51,477 nucleotides of DNA from Streptomyces hydrogenans (GTDB lineage: Bacteria; Actinomycetota; Actinomycetes; Streptomycetales; Streptomycetaceae), in the NCBI RefSeq assembly GCF_014656075.1, contig NZ_BNBS01000054.1, positions 1 to 51,477 on the forward strand, written 5' to 3'. Below the pieces are notes generated by a model. That model had not been told where the DNA came from. It did no database searches and saw nothing but the letters and a program-made list of their open reading frames with translations. Position numbers and translations under genes: made by a program. How positions within the stretch are numbered: position 1 is the stretch's first letter; every line of letters starts with the position of its first letter. This document shows, piece after piece, positions 32,712 through 42,195 of the stretch.

Positions 32712-32741
32712 CCGGCCGCGCGCCGGAGCCGGTCATACCGC

Positions 32742-32747
32742 TACAGT
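32742..32747 (+). promoter_or_regulatory. -10 element of leaderless hypothetical gene
   Basis: TACAGT ends 6 nt before the ATG at 32754, and the spacer CCGCGC has no ribosome binding site. Confidence 0.6.
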
Positions 32748-32753
32748 CCGCGC

Positions 32754-33170
32754 ATGTCATCGGAGTCGACAGAAGTCTGGACCGGCTGGTACCGGGACCG
32801 CCGCGGTGCGGAAGCGCTCGTCATCACGGCCGACGGCGGGCACCTCACCGCCCGCGTCAGGGGAATCGAGTACACGGGCGCGAGCTTCGCCGCGCTCACC
32901 GCCGGCGAGGGCGGGGAGGCCCTCACCGGATGCGTCCTGGAGTGGGACCTGCCGCTCCCCGTCGTCACCGACGGCGCCGCCCAACAGGCCACGCTCAGCT
33001 GCCTGCTCACCCTCGGCGAGCGCGCCGACCTCAGCCTGACCCTGCACTACGGCGGCACCGCCTTCGAGGCGGTCGTCGCCGGCGGCGACTTCGAGGGGGC
33101 GCTGGCCCGGCTGCGCGGCCAGCTCCCCGAAGGCGCCGACTTCGGCCGACGGATCCTGTCGGCCGTGTGA
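32754..33170 (+). CDS. Uncharacterised 138-aa protein
   Basis: The protein is predicted cytoplasmic and mostly beta-strand. It starts MSSESTEVWTGWYRDRRGAEALVIT, has TWEWDLPLPV-like strands (VLEWDLPLPVVTDG), and ends EGALARLRGQLPEGADFGRRIL. It resembles uncharacterised Streptomyces proteins (possibly DUF6304), but I cannot verify this. It follows a small zinc-ribbon gene with a 42-nt gap that contains its own -10 element, so the two are likely separate leaderless transcripts. Confidence 0.72.
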   Translation: MSSESTEVWTGWYRDRRGAEALVITADGGHLTARVRGIEYTGASFAALTAGEGGEALTGCVLEWDLPLPVVTDGAAQQATLSCLLTLGERADLSLTLHYGGTAFEAVVAGGDFEGALARLRGQLPEGADFGRRILSAV

Positions 33171-33231
33171 CGACGGCGCCCCCGGGGGAGGGGCGTCGCC
33201 GCCGTTCCGCACTCCGGCCCCTCGCGGCCGG

Positions 33232-33891
33232 TCAGCCCTTGAAGGCCGAAGCGAGCCCGTAGCGCCACAACTGGTCGACGCGGGCCCGCTCCTGGGAGTT
33301 CGGGGTGGCGTTCTGGCAGGACGTGCCGGGACCGCCGCCCGACATCAGCTCGCTGCACGGGCCGCTGTAGTGGTCCGGGAGACCGAGCACGTGCCCCGTC
33401 TCGTGGGCCGTCACGCGGGTGGAGTTGTACTGCTGGTTCTGCCGGTAGTCGAGGAAGATGTAGCCGCCGCCGTGCCCGTCGGTGCTCGCGTACGAGCCCC
33501 GCGAGTCGTTCCCCTCGTAGTAGCGGAAGTCCGGGTTGGACCCCTCGACGAGCCGCACGTTCACCACCGAGCTGTTCCATATCTGGGTGGAGCGGGCGAT
33601 CTGGGTGCGGAAGCTGGGCGCGTTGGCCGCGCTGTAGACGACGGTGACGGCCGCCGCGGCGCTCGGGTTCGCGGCCCGCTTCTTCGCCACCGACGTCATG
33701 ACGGCGTCGAAGAACGCCTGGTTCGCCTTGGCCTCCTCGGCCGAACCGGCGTAGCCGGCGTACGCCTGGGCGCCGCGGTCCGCGGCGGTGTCGGGCGCGG
33801 CGCCGGCCGGGGCGGCGGCGCCGAGCGAGACCGCCAGACCGAGGCCGAGGGCGGCGGTCAGGGTGCGGGTGAGGACCTTGGGGTGTCGCAT
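33232..33891 (-). CDS. Snapalysin-family secreted zinc metalloprotease
   Basis: This 219-residue secreted protease has a signal peptide MRHPKVLTRTLTAALGLGLAV...AGAAPDT and a short propeptide. The catalytic motif HETGHVLGLPDHY (HExxHxxGxxD) is the third-Asp zinc signature of snapalysins, and C-terminal cysteines (GPCSELMSG, TSCQNAT) form a disulfide. AGGAGGAG precedes the ATG. A LysR gene is transcribed divergently from it, the same arrangement as snpA/snpR in Streptomyces lividans, where SnpR activates snpA. Confidence 0.92.
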   Translation of the reverse strand: MRHPKVLTRTLTAALGLGLAVSLGAAAPAGAAPDTAADRGAQAYAGYAGSAEEAKANQAFFDAVMTSVAKKRAANPSAAAAVTVVYSAANAPSFRTQIARSTQIWNSSVVNVRLVEGSNPDFRYYEGNDSRGSYASTDGHGGGYIFLDYRQNQQYNSTRVTAHETGHVLGLPDHYSGPCSELMSGGGPGTSCQNATPNSQERARVDQLWRYGLASAFKG

Positions 33892-33952
33892 GGGGGGCTC
33901 CTCCTGATCGGGGTCGGGAGTGAGTCTCGGGGCACCGGGGGCGCCGGGGGAA

Positions 33953-34037
33953 GGATGCCAACCCCCGATAGCGCGACGGCATCACCCCGCGCGCTGCACC
34001 TCAAGAGGCTCCATTTTCATGGGAGTTGGGGGCATCC
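33953..34037. promoter_or_regulatory. Inverted GGATGCC/GGCATCC pair in snapalysin-LysR intergenic region
   Basis: GGATGCC (33953-33959) and GGCATCC (34031-34037) face each other 71 nt apart, each flanked by C/G runs. They may be two LysR-type operator half-sites; this is a weak call. Confidence 0.35.
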
Positions 34038-34068
34038 GGGCGTCTGGTGCGGGACCGGAACCCCGCCC

Positions 34069-34074
34069 TACGCT
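34069..34074 (+). promoter_or_regulatory. -10 element of leaderless lysR gene
   Basis: TACGCT is followed by CAGGGC and the ATG at 34081. No -35 consensus is clear. Confidence 0.55.
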
Positions 34075-34080
34075 CAGGGC

Positions 34081-35058
34081 ATGGAGCTGGAGGTGAGACA
34101 CCTGCGCGCGCTCTGCGCCATCGCGGACACCGGCAGCCTGCACAAGGCGGCGCGGCAACTGGGCATGAGCCAGCCCTCCCTGACCACCCAGCTGCGCCGC
34201 ATCGAGAACGCGCTCGGCGCCGAGCTCTTCTCCCGGGGCCGCACCGGCTGCCGCCCCACCCCGCTCGGCCGCTCCGTCCTCAGCCGGGCCCGCCCGCTGG
34301 TCGCCGACATGGCCGCGCTCGTCACCGAGACCCTGGCGGAGGCGGCCCGCGCCGACGGCCCGCGCCTGCGCGTGGGCTCCACCGCCAGCCGGGCCCTGCC
34401 GGGCCGGCTGCGGCGGCTGCGCGACCGCTTCCCCGGCACCGACGTCGGCCTGCGCGTCGACGTCTCCGCGGACGGGCTGCTGCGGGAGCTGGCGGCCGGC
34501 CGGCTGGACGTGGCCTTCGTCCACGAGGTGGAGGGCTGCCCCCTCCGGGTGCCCGACGGCCTCGTCCACCGCGTCCTGGTCGCCCGCGAGCCCCAGTTCG
34601 TCTCCCTGGCCCCCACCCATCCGGCCGCCGCCCGGACGGTGGTGGACCTCGCGGACCTGGCCCGCGACCACTGGATGGTCGACCCGAACGTGGACGGCGA
34701 ATGGGACGGCCTGCGCCGGGTCCTCGCGACCGCCGGCATCGACCCGCCCCTCCTGCACGGCGACTACCACACGGCCGCCTCCCTGATCTCCCTGGGCGAG
34801 GCGGTGGCCCCCTGCCAGCCGACCTCCGTCCCCCGTGAGGACCTGGCGGTCCGCCCGCTCCGCGGCGACCCCCTGGCCGTCCGCCTGCTCCTCTACGCCC
34901 GCCCCGCCACCCCCCTGGACCCCCTCCACGCCGACCTCGCCGCCGCCTACCGCGAGGCCGCGCACCGCTCGCCCCCCTACCGCGCCTGGCTCCACGCCGG
35001 CGGCACGGCCGCCCCCTGCCTCCTCCAGGACCCACCGGTGGACCGCGACCCGCCGTAG
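34081..35058 (+). CDS. LysR-family regulator, snapalysin activator-like
   Basis: This 325-residue LysR protein has the N-terminal winged helix (LEVRHLRALCAIADTGSLHKAARQLGMSQPSLTTQLRRIENALGAELF; residues ~3-60). The substrate domain follows (RLRVGSTASRALPGRLRRL, then LLRELAAGRLDVAFVHEV). By analogy with SnpR it should activate the divergent protease gene. The ATG lies exactly behind a -10 element, so the transcript is probably leaderless, a plausible way to keep a regulator at low level. It ends at a hairpin before sodN. Confidence 0.9.
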   Translation: MELEVRHLRALCAIADTGSLHKAARQLGMSQPSLTTQLRRIENALGAELFSRGRTGCRPTPLGRSVLSRARPLVADMAALVTETLAEAARADGPRLRVGSTASRALPGRLRRLRDRFPGTDVGLRVDVSADGLLRELAAGRLDVAFVHEVEGCPLRVPDGLVHRVLVAREPQFVSLAPTHPAAARTVVDLADLARDHWMVDPNVDGEWDGLRRVLATAGIDPPLLHGDYHTAASLISLGEAVAPCQPTSVPREDLAVRPLRGDPLAVRLLLYARPATPLDPLHADLAAAYREAAHRSPPYRAWLHAGGTAAPCLLQDPPVDRDPP

Positions 35059-35062
35059 ACAC

Positions 35063-35105
35063 GCCGAAGGGGCCCCACCGCTCGTGACGGCGAGGCCCCT
35101 TCGGC
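35063..35105. terminator. Terminator between lysR and sodN
   Basis: GCCGAAGGGGCC (35063-35074) pairs with GGCCCCTTCGGC (35094-35105) around a 19-nt loop. It separates two convergent genes. Confidence 0.75.
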
Positions 35106-35117
35106 AGGGAGGCCGGG

Positions 35118-35513
35118 TCAGGCCTTCTTGGTCTCCCAGAAGATGCGGTCGATCTCGGCGATGAGCTCGAGGGCCTTCTCGCCGGTCTTCGGGTCGGTCG
35201 ACGCCTTGGCGGCCGAGAGGGCCTTCAGGGTGTCGTTGACCAGCTGGTTGAGCTCGGGGTACTTCTCGAAGTGCGGGGCCTTGAAGTAGTCGCTCCAGAG
35301 CACCGAGACGTGGTGCTTGGCGAGCTCCGCGCGCTGCTCCTTGATGACCGTGGCGCGGGCCCGGAAGTGCGGGTCCTCGTTCGCCTGGTACTTCTCCTGG
35401 ACAGCCTTGACGGACTCGGCCTCGATGCGGGCCTGGGCCGGGTCGTACACGCCGCAGGGGAGGTCGCAGTGGGCGCTGACCTTGACCTTGGGGGCAAACA
35501 GGCGGGAGAGCAT
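35118..35513 (-). CDS. sodN: Nickel superoxide dismutase
   Basis: SodN (131 aa) dismutates superoxide with a nickel centre held by an N-terminal hook. The first 14 residues (MLSRLFAPKVKVSA) are a propeptide removed by SodX, exposing HCDLPCGVY with His1, Cys2 and Cys6 as nickel ligands. The rest is a four-helix bundle subunit (hexamer in known structures). GAGGAAGGACGG precedes the ATG. The maturation protease gene sodX is divergent. Expression of SodN in Streptomyces is nickel-dependent. Confidence 0.97.
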   Translation of the reverse strand: MLSRLFAPKVKVSAHCDLPCGVYDPAQARIEAESVKAVQEKYQANEDPHFRARATVIKEQRAELAKHHVSVLWSDYFKAPHFEKYPELNQLVNDTLKALSAAKASTDPKTGEKALELIAEIDRIFWETKKA

Positions 35514-35655
35514 TGAGCCGTCCTTCCTCGTGATCGTCTTCTCAAGTGGGAGATTACTCGGTGAGAAGGGCGTTTTCGCGAGCGCCCCCTGGGGCTTAGG
35601 TCAAAAGTCCGGGGTTCGACCGGGACTCGTGTACGAGTCGACGAGGGGAGCAGGA

Positions 35656-36081
35656 GTGGAGCGGGAGGCTACCGCGGCGGCCGAGGCGCCGTTCGGGATC
35701 GCCGAGGTGACGGGGGTGTCGATGGTGCCGACGCTGTTGCACCGCGACCGGTTGCTGGTGCGGTACGGCGGTCGGGTGCGGGCCGGGGACGTCGTCGTGC
35801 TGCGCCATCCGCTCCAGCAGGATCTGCTCATCGTGAAGCGGCTGGTCGAGCGACGGGACGCCGGCTGGTGGGTGCTCGGGGACAACCCGGCCGCCGAGGG
35901 CGACAGCCGGGTCTTCGGGGCCGTGCCGCCCGGGCTGGTGCTCGGGCGGGTGCTGGCGCGGTACCGGCCGCCGACGCCGGGGCGTCAGCGCTCGGCCGGG
36001 GTGGCGCTCTCCTGGCTGTTCTCGGCGGTGCGGCCGGTGAGGTCGGCCCGCTCGGCCTCCAGGCGCTTGCGGGCCCGGTAG
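35656..36081 (+). CDS. sodX: SodX, nickel SOD maturation protease
   Basis: SodX (141 aa) is an S26 signal-peptidase-like enzyme that removes the SodN propeptide. The catalytic Ser is in EVTGVSMVPTLLHRD and the general-base Lys in LLIVKRLVERRDAG; GDNPAAEGDSR is the conserved box E. The GTG at 35656 follows GAGGGGAG. The last ~30 codons (VALSWLFSAVRPVRS...) overlap the 3' end of the CGNR gene on the other strand by 97 nt, an unusually long convergent overlap. Confidence 0.93.
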   Translation: MEREATAAAEAPFGIAEVTGVSMVPTLLHRDRLLVRYGGRVRAGDVVVLRHPLQQDLLIVKRLVERRDAGWWVLGDNPAAEGDSRVFGAVPPGLVLGRVLARYRPPTPGRQRSAGVALSWLFSAVRPVRSARSASRRLRAR

Positions 36082-36614
36082 GCGGCCACGTTGGCCCGGG
36101 TGGCACAGCGGTCGGAGCAGTAGCGCCGGGAGCGGTTGGTGGAGGTGTCGAGGTAGGCGTTGCGGCAGGGCGGGGCCTGGCAGAGGCCGAGCCGGTCGGC
36201 GCCGAACTCGGTCAGGTGGAAGGCGAGCCCCATGGCGGAGATCGCCGCGTAGCCGGCGGTCGCGTTCGACGAGTGGTCGGCGAGGTGCATGTGCCAGCGG
36301 GGCCGGCCCTCGTCGTCGAGGTGGTCGTGGCCGGAGATCTGCGGGCTGACCGGGAACTCCAGGAGCAGGGAGTTCAGGAGGTCGACCGCCCCGGTGTGGT
36401 CGCCCCCGTCCGCCGCCGTGAAGATCGCCCGCAGCCGGGTCCGGATCGCGCGGAAGCGGGGCAGGTCCGCCTCGGTGACCCGGCGGGCCATCTGTCCGGC
36501 GGGGCCGAAGAGTTCCTTGACCGCTTCGACGGTGGTGAGGCTGTCCCTGCCGCGGGCCGGCTCCTCGGTGTTGACGAGGCGCACGGCGTAATCCGAGTAA
36601 TAGGCCAGTTCCAC
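35985..36614 (-). CDS. CGNR zinc-finger protein (ABATE domain)
   Basis: This putative DNA-binding regulator (209 aa) has an N-terminal ABATE-type domain followed by the CGNR zinc finger at its C-terminus: LCQAPPCRNAYLD...SRRYCSDRCATRANVAAYRARKR. Four cysteines are in place (C-x4-C and C-x3-C). The GTG start (VELAYYSDYAVRLVNTEEP) has AAGGA upstream. It is divergent from the methyltransferase gene and overlaps the sodX 3' end by 97 nt. Its targets are unknown. Confidence 0.88.
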   Translation of the reverse strand: MELAYYSDYAVRLVNTEEPARGRDSLTTVEAVKELFGPAGQMARRVTEADLPRFRAIRTRLRAIFTAADGGDHTGAVDLLNSLLLEFPVSPQISGHDHLDDEGRPRWHMHLADHSSNATAGYAAISAMGLAFHLTEFGADRLGLCQAPPCRNAYLDTSTNRSRRYCSDRCATRANVAAYRARKRLEAERADLTGRTAENSQESATPAER

Positions 36615-36729
36615 TTGTAGTCCTTACGGTGGCGGGCTAGGGTCGGCGTCGAGGGGGTAACCGGTGTTCCCCCTCTGAGGGTATTACGTTCTCGGGTTTT
36701 CTGTGGCGTCGACGACGGAGGGTACGGGC

Positions 36730-37479
36730 ATGAGCGACACCGACTGGGCGGGCTGGCAGCAGAGCTGGGACCGTCAGCAGGAGTGGTACATGCCGGACCG
36801 CGAGGAGCGGTTCCGCGTCATGCTCGACATGGTCGAGGCACTGGTGGGGCCGAAGCCCCGCGTGCTCGACCTCGCCTGCGGTACGGGAAGTATCACGGAC
36901 AGGCTCCTCAAGAGGTTCCCGGACGCGGTCTCCACCGGCGTCGACCTCGACCCCGCGCTGCTCGCCATCGCCCGCGGCACCTTCGAGGGCGACGGGCGCG
37001 TCACCTTCGTGACGGCGGACCTCAAGGACCCCGAATGGACGAAGGAGCTGCCGTACGACACGTACGACGCCGTCCTGACCGCCACCGCCCTCCACTGGCT
37101 CCACAGCGGGCCCCTGACCGCCCTCTACGGGCAGGTCGCCGGTCTCGTCCGGGACGGCGGGGTCTTCATGAACGCCGACCACATGATCGACACGGCCACC
37201 CCGCGCATCAACGCCGCCGAGCGGGCCCAGCGACACGCCCGGATGGACGAGGAGAAGGCCGCCGGGGTCCTCGACTGGACCGAGTGGTGGGCGCTCGCCG
37301 CGAAGGACCCCGCGCTCGCCGGACCCACCGCCCGCCGCTTCGAGATCTACGGCGACCACGCCGACGGCGACATGCCCTCGGCCGGCTGGCACGCCGACAC
37401 CCTGCGGGCCGCCGGATTCGGCGAGGCCCGGCCGGTGTGGTGCTCGCCCTCGGACACGCTGCTGCTCGCCGTGAAGTAG
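36730..37479 (+). CDS. SAM-dependent methyltransferase, class I
   Basis: This 249-residue enzyme has the Rossmann SAM-binding motif VLDLACGTGSITDRLL (residues ~48-63), followed by GVDLDPALLAIARG (motif II) and TATALHWLHSG (motif IV/post). The substrate is unknown; the small-molecule methyltransferase-like HMIDTATPRI loop gives no clear clue. The ATG at 36730 follows GGAGGG; an upstream in-frame ATG exists without a better RBS. It is followed by a strong terminator before the convergent ABC operon. Confidence 0.88.
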   Translation: MSDTDWAGWQQSWDRQQEWYMPDREERFRVMLDMVEALVGPKPRVLDLACGTGSITDRLLKRFPDAVSTGVDLDPALLAIARGTFEGDGRVTFVTADLKDPEWTKELPYDTYDAVLTATALHWLHSGPLTALYGQVAGLVRDGGVFMNADHMIDTATPRINAAERAQRHARMDEEKAAGVLDWTEWWALAAKDPALAGPTARRFEIYGDHADGDMPSAGWHADTLRAAGFGEARPVWCSPSDTLLLAVK

Positions 37480-37490
37480 CCGGGGACGCC

Positions 37491-37529
37491 GGAAGGGGCG
37501 GTACGGGCCGTGCCCGTACCGCCCCTTCC
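37491..37529. terminator. Bidirectional terminator between methyltransferase and ABC operon
   Basis: A perfect 18-bp stem (37491-37508 with 37512-37529) and CGT loop lie between convergent genes. Confidence 0.85.
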
Positions 37530-37537
37530 CGTACGCC

Positions 37538-38305
37538 TTACAGCACCTTGGACAGGAACGCCTTCGTCCGGTCGTGCTGCGGGTTGCCCAGGACCTCCCG
37601 CGGGTGGCCGGACTCGACCACCACGCCGCCGTCCATGAAGACCAGCGAGTCGCCGACCTCCCGGGCGAAGCCCATCTCGTGGGTGACGACGATCATCGTC
37701 ATGCCCGACTCGGCCAGGTCCCGCATGACGTCCAGGACGTCACCGACGAGCTCCGGGTCGAGCGCCGAGGTGGGCTCGTCGAAGAGCATCAGCTTCGGCT
37801 CCATCGCCAGCGCGCGGGCGATGGCGACGCGCTGCTGCTGGCCGCCGGAGAGCTGGGACGGGTAGTTGCCCATCTTGTCGCCGAGGCCCACCCGGTCGAG
37901 CAGGCGTTCGGCCCGCTCCCGGGCGACCGCCTTGGACTCGCCCTTCACCTGGACGGGTGCCTCCATCACGTTGGCCAGGGCCGTCATGTGGGGGAACAGG
38001 TTGAAGCGCTGGAAGACCATGCCGATGTCCCGGCGCTGGGCCGCGACCTCGCTGTCCTTCAGCTCGTACAGCTTGTCGCCCTTCTGGCGGTAGCCGACGA
38101 GCTCCCCGTCGACCGAGAGCCGGCCGCCGTCGATGCGCTCCAGGTGGTTGATGCAGCGCAGGAAGGTCGACTTGCCGGAGCCGGACGGACCGACCAGGCA
38201 GAACACCTCCCCGCTGCGGACCTCCAGGTCGATGCCCCGGAGGATGTGGGCGGGGCCGTAGGACTTGTGGACGCCCTCCGCCTTGACCATCAGCTGACCG
38301 GTCAT
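37538..38305 (-). CDS. Polar amino-acid ABC transporter ATPase (GluA/GlnQ-type)
   Basis: This 255-residue ATPase has Walker A GPSGSGKST, the Q-loop VFQRFNLFPHMTALANV, the signature LSGGQQQR, Walker B KLMLFDEPTSALDPEL and the switch His in VVTHEMGFA. It powers import of a polar amino acid, probably glutamate or a similar acid by family resemblance. The ATG overlaps the permease stop codon by 4 nt (ATGA). It is the last gene of the operon and ends at a terminator. Confidence 0.94.
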   Translation of the reverse strand: MTGQLMVKAEGVHKSYGPAHILRGIDLEVRSGEVFCLVGPSGSGKSTFLRCINHLERIDGGRLSVDGELVGYRQKGDKLYELKDSEVAAQRRDIGMVFQRFNLFPHMTALANVMEAPVQVKGESKAVARERAERLLDRVGLGDKMGNYPSQLSGGQQQRVAIARALAMEPKLMLFDEPTSALDPELVGDVLDVMRDLAESGMTMIVVTHEMGFAREVGDSLVFMDGGVVVESGHPREVLGNPQHDRTKAFLSKVL

Positions 38306-39252
38306 CGCGTCGCCTCCGGGGAGCGCTTGAAGGTGGTGAGGTTCGTCTTGACCCGCTGCCACGGGGTGGGCGGCAGGCTGCGGAGCGAACCCCGGGCGAA
38401 ACGACGCTCCAGGTAGTACTGGCCGACGCTGAAGACGCTGGTCAGCGCCAGGTACCAGATGGAGGCCACGAAGAGCATCTCCATCACGGCGCTGGAGGTG
38501 CTGCCGATGTTCGAGGAGGCGCGGAGCAGTTCGGTGTACTGCACGGCCGAGACCAGCGACGAGGTCTTCAGCATGTTGATGAACTCGTTGCCCGTCGGCG
38601 GCACGATGACCCGCATCGCCTGCGGCAGCACGATCCGGCGCATGGTCTTCGTCTGGGACATGCCGAGCGCGTGCGCCGCCTCGGTCTGGCCCTCGTCGAC
38701 CGACTGGATGCCGGCGCGGACGATCTCCGCCATGTACGCGCCCTCGTTCAGGCCGAGGCCGAGGAGGGCGACCATGAACGGCGTCATGACGTCCACGGTC
38801 TCGTTCTTGTAGATCGGCCCGAGGTTGATGTACTCGAAGATCAGCGACAGGTTGAACCAGACCAGCAGCTGGACGTAGACCGGCGTGCCGCGGAAGAACC
38901 AGATGTAGAGCCACGCCACCGCGCCCGTGACCGGGTTCTTCGACAGGCGCATGACGGCGAAGACGATGCCGAGCACCAGGCCGAGCGCCATCGAGGCGAC
39001 GCTGATGATGATCGTGTTCCACAGGCCGTCGATGATCGACGAGTCGAACAGCTTGTCCCACACCGTGTCCCAGATGATGTTGCCCTGGGAGAAGGCGTAG
39101 ACGAGCCATCCGAGGAGGACCACGACCACCACGGCGCTGATCCAGCGGCCGTAGTGGCGTACGGGCACGGCTTTGATGGCCTCGTACGGCGTGGCGGGGG
39201 AGCCGGACCCGGACGGCGTGGGGGCCGGGTCCTTGCTGAGCTTGTCAGTCAT
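38302..39252 (-). CDS. Polar amino-acid ABC transporter permease
   Basis: This 316-residue permease of the His/Glu/Gln family (HisM-like) begins with a hydrophilic ~37-residue N-terminus, then membrane segments from WISAVVVVVLLGWLVYAF. The EAA loop is QTEAAHALGMSQTKTMRRIVLPQAMRVIVPP, and WFFRGTPVYVQLLVWF is the conserved strand-crossing motif. Only one permease gene is present, so it probably works as a homodimer. Confidence 0.93.
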   Translation of the reverse strand: MTDKLSKDPAPTPSGSGSPATPYEAIKAVPVRHYGRWISAVVVVVLLGWLVYAFSQGNIIWDTVWDKLFDSSIIDGLWNTIIISVASMALGLVLGIVFAVMRLSKNPVTGAVAWLYIWFFRGTPVYVQLLVWFNLSLIFEYINLGPIYKNETVDVMTPFMVALLGLGLNEGAYMAEIVRAGIQSVDEGQTEAAHALGMSQTKTMRRIVLPQAMRVIVPPTGNEFINMLKTSSLVSAVQYTELLRASSNIGSTSSAVMEMLFVASIWYLALTSVFSVGQYYLERRFARGSLRSLPPTPWQRVKTNLTTFKRSPEATR

Positions 39253-39293
39253 GACGACTGCCCTTCAGTGGTGCGAGGGGGGAAGCGGGCAGG

Positions 39294-40253
39294 TCACTTG
39301 CCGGCGTTGATCGTGGCCGACTTGACCGCGCTGTCCTCGACGTCCCACTTCTTCAGGGCCTCGGCGTAGGTGCCGTCCTTGATGATCGCGTCGAGCGCTT
39401 CCTTGACGGCGTCGCGCAGCTGGGTGTCGTCCTTGGAGACGGCGATGCCCATGAGGCCGACGTCGGTCTGGTTGCCGACGACCTCGAAGTCGTTGCCACC
39501 GCCGGAGGTCTTCGCGATGTACGCGGCGACCGGGTAGTCGTTCAGGTCGGCGACCGCGCCGCCGGCCTTCACCCGGGTCTGGGCCTCGGCGTCGGTGTCG
39601 AACGCCTGGATCGTGAGCTTGTTCGCTCCGCACTTCGTGGCCTGCGCCTTGAAGGTGTCCTCGTAGATCGTGCCGCGCTGGACGGCGACGGTCTTGCCGC
39701 ACAGGTCGTCGAGGGAGTTGATGCCCTGCGGGTTGCCCTTCTTGACCAGCAGGGAGACGCCGGAGGAGAAGTAGTCGACGAAGTCGACGCCCTTGCCGAT
39801 CTTCTTCCCGTCGTCGTCCAGGCCCTCCTGGCGCTTCTTGTTGTCCGTCATCGAGGACATGACGAGGCTGTGGCGCCCGGACTCCAGGCCGGTGATCAGG
39901 CCGTCGAAGGTGCCCGAGGTGAACTCGAGCTTCACGCCGAGCTGCTTGGCGAGGGCGGCGGCGACGTCGGGGTCGACACCGACGATCTTGCCGTTCTCGG
40001 TGAACTCCATCGGCGCGTACGAGGCGTCCGTGCCGACCTTGATGACGCCGGCCTTCTGGATGTCGGCGGGCAGCTTGGAGAAGAGCGGGGCGGAGTTGGC
40101 GGCGGTGCCGCCCTCCTTGGTGGAACCGCTGTCGGTCTGGTCACCGCAGGCGGTCAGCAGCACGGAGCCGGCGACCGCGATGGCGGCGACCGCGGCAAGA
40201 CGGGACGTGCGGGTCTTGGCAGCGGTCGTACAGCGCGTGGAGCGTGCGGTCAT
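39294..40253 (-). CDS. Amino-acid ABC transporter substrate-binding lipoprotein
   Basis: This extracellular binding protein (319 aa) has a basic signal peptide and lipobox VLLTACGDQ. The SBP-family-3 fold follows: VIKVGTDASYAPMEFTENGKIVGVDPDVAAALAKQLGV, then LITGLESGRHSLVMSSMTDNKKRQE and VAVQRGTIYEDTFKAQ. The pattern fits a polar/acidic amino acid. The ATG at 40253 follows GGAGGATCC. It is the first gene of the operon, and a 548-nt gap separates it from the divergent malic enzyme gene. Confidence 0.92.
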   Translation of the reverse strand: MTARSTRCTTAAKTRTSRLAAVAAIAVAGSVLLTACGDQTDSGSTKEGGTAANSAPLFSKLPADIQKAGVIKVGTDASYAPMEFTENGKIVGVDPDVAAALAKQLGVKLEFTSGTFDGLITGLESGRHSLVMSSMTDNKKRQEGLDDDGKKIGKGVDFVDYFSSGVSLLVKKGNPQGINSLDDLCGKTVAVQRGTIYEDTFKAQATKCGANKLTIQAFDTDAEAQTRVKAGGAVADLNDYPVAAYIAKTSGGGNDFEVVGNQTDVGLMGIAVSKDDTQLRDAVKEALDAIIKDGTYAEALKKWDVEDSAVKSATINAGK

Positions 40254-40801
40254 GGTCGGGATCCTCCGGCGTATGAGGGAGTTGCCATAGGCGTTGCCAA
40301 TGGGTCGCGTACGCGTCTTCGAGTGTCGCGACCTCGTGTGATTACGGCATCTTGCCATTCGGACCGCCTCAAACCGACGGCCACGGATGTCAAAATCGGG
40401 TAACGGGTGACGACCGAACCACGACAGGCCGGTACATCAGGGCCGGATCATCTTTCGTAGGCCTACCCGTTCACCGAAGAATCTGCGGCCGATCTCGCCA
40501 TTCGGACGGCACGAACAGAGCCAAACGGGCGCTGGCGGCATCTTTCCTGATAACGGGTGACGAGTCGTTCTCCGTCCGCGTCCGGAAGCACTCGGTATGA
40601 GTCGCGTCACCGAGTGGATACGGACTCGTCTGCGGTGCCGTCTGTCCGGTAAGAAGGATCCTTACACCCCTCATCCGGGGCTCAGGGCGCGTTGTGCGGC
40701 GCGCCCGCGCGGCTGCCCGACACGGCGGCCGCGGGACCCGCCCACCGCTCCACACCAGGAGCGGCAACCCTCGACAACAGACATAAAGGGGTCTCATCCC
40801 A
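40254..40801. promoter_or_regulatory. Divergent control region with a duplicated ~60-nt module
   Basis: No gene is seen in this gap. GCCATTCGGACCGC (40354-40367) and GCCATTCGGACGGC (40497-40510) are near-identical. TAACGGGTGACGA occurs at 40401-40413 and 40551-40563, exactly 150 bp apart. Each pair flanks AAAC, so the module appears twice. It is probably the promoter region of the ABC operon and the malic enzyme gene; the binding proteins are not known. RBS AAAGGGG lies near 40786. Confidence 0.6.
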
Positions 40802-42013
<1,212 letters not shown>

Positions 42014-42038
42014 CCCCGGTCCGCGGAAGGCCCCCGGA

Positions 42039-42083
42039 GGGCCCCGCCCGAGTCCGCCGCATCGGACCCGGACGGGGCCCTTT
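42039..42083 (+). terminator. Terminator after malic enzyme gene
   Basis: GGGCCCCG (42039-42046) pairs with CGGGGCCC (42073-42080), with an inner CCGAGTCCG/CGGACCCGG stem, and is followed by TTT. 42,084-42,195 holds a leaderless promoter at its end and nothing else visible. Confidence 0.75.
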
Positions 42084-42182
42084 CGCATGCCCGTGGCCTG
42101 CCGGGGCGACGGGCCGGCCGGGGGCCGCCGAGGGGACGCGCGTCACACCGGCGTGTGGTTCCGCGTGGTCCCCGTCGACGCC

Positions 42183-42188
42183 TAGGGT
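42183..42188 (+). promoter_or_regulatory. -10 element of leaderless MDR oxidoreductase gene
   Basis: TAGGGT is followed by CGGCGTC and the ATG at 42196, with no Shine-Dalgarno sequence. Confidence 0.55.
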
Positions 42189-42195
42189 CGGCGTC

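Noticed and set aside
40597..40780. A small open frame in the malic enzyme leader
   Set aside because: It runs into the malic enzyme gene in the wrong frame, giving an Arg-rich translation, and has no RBS.
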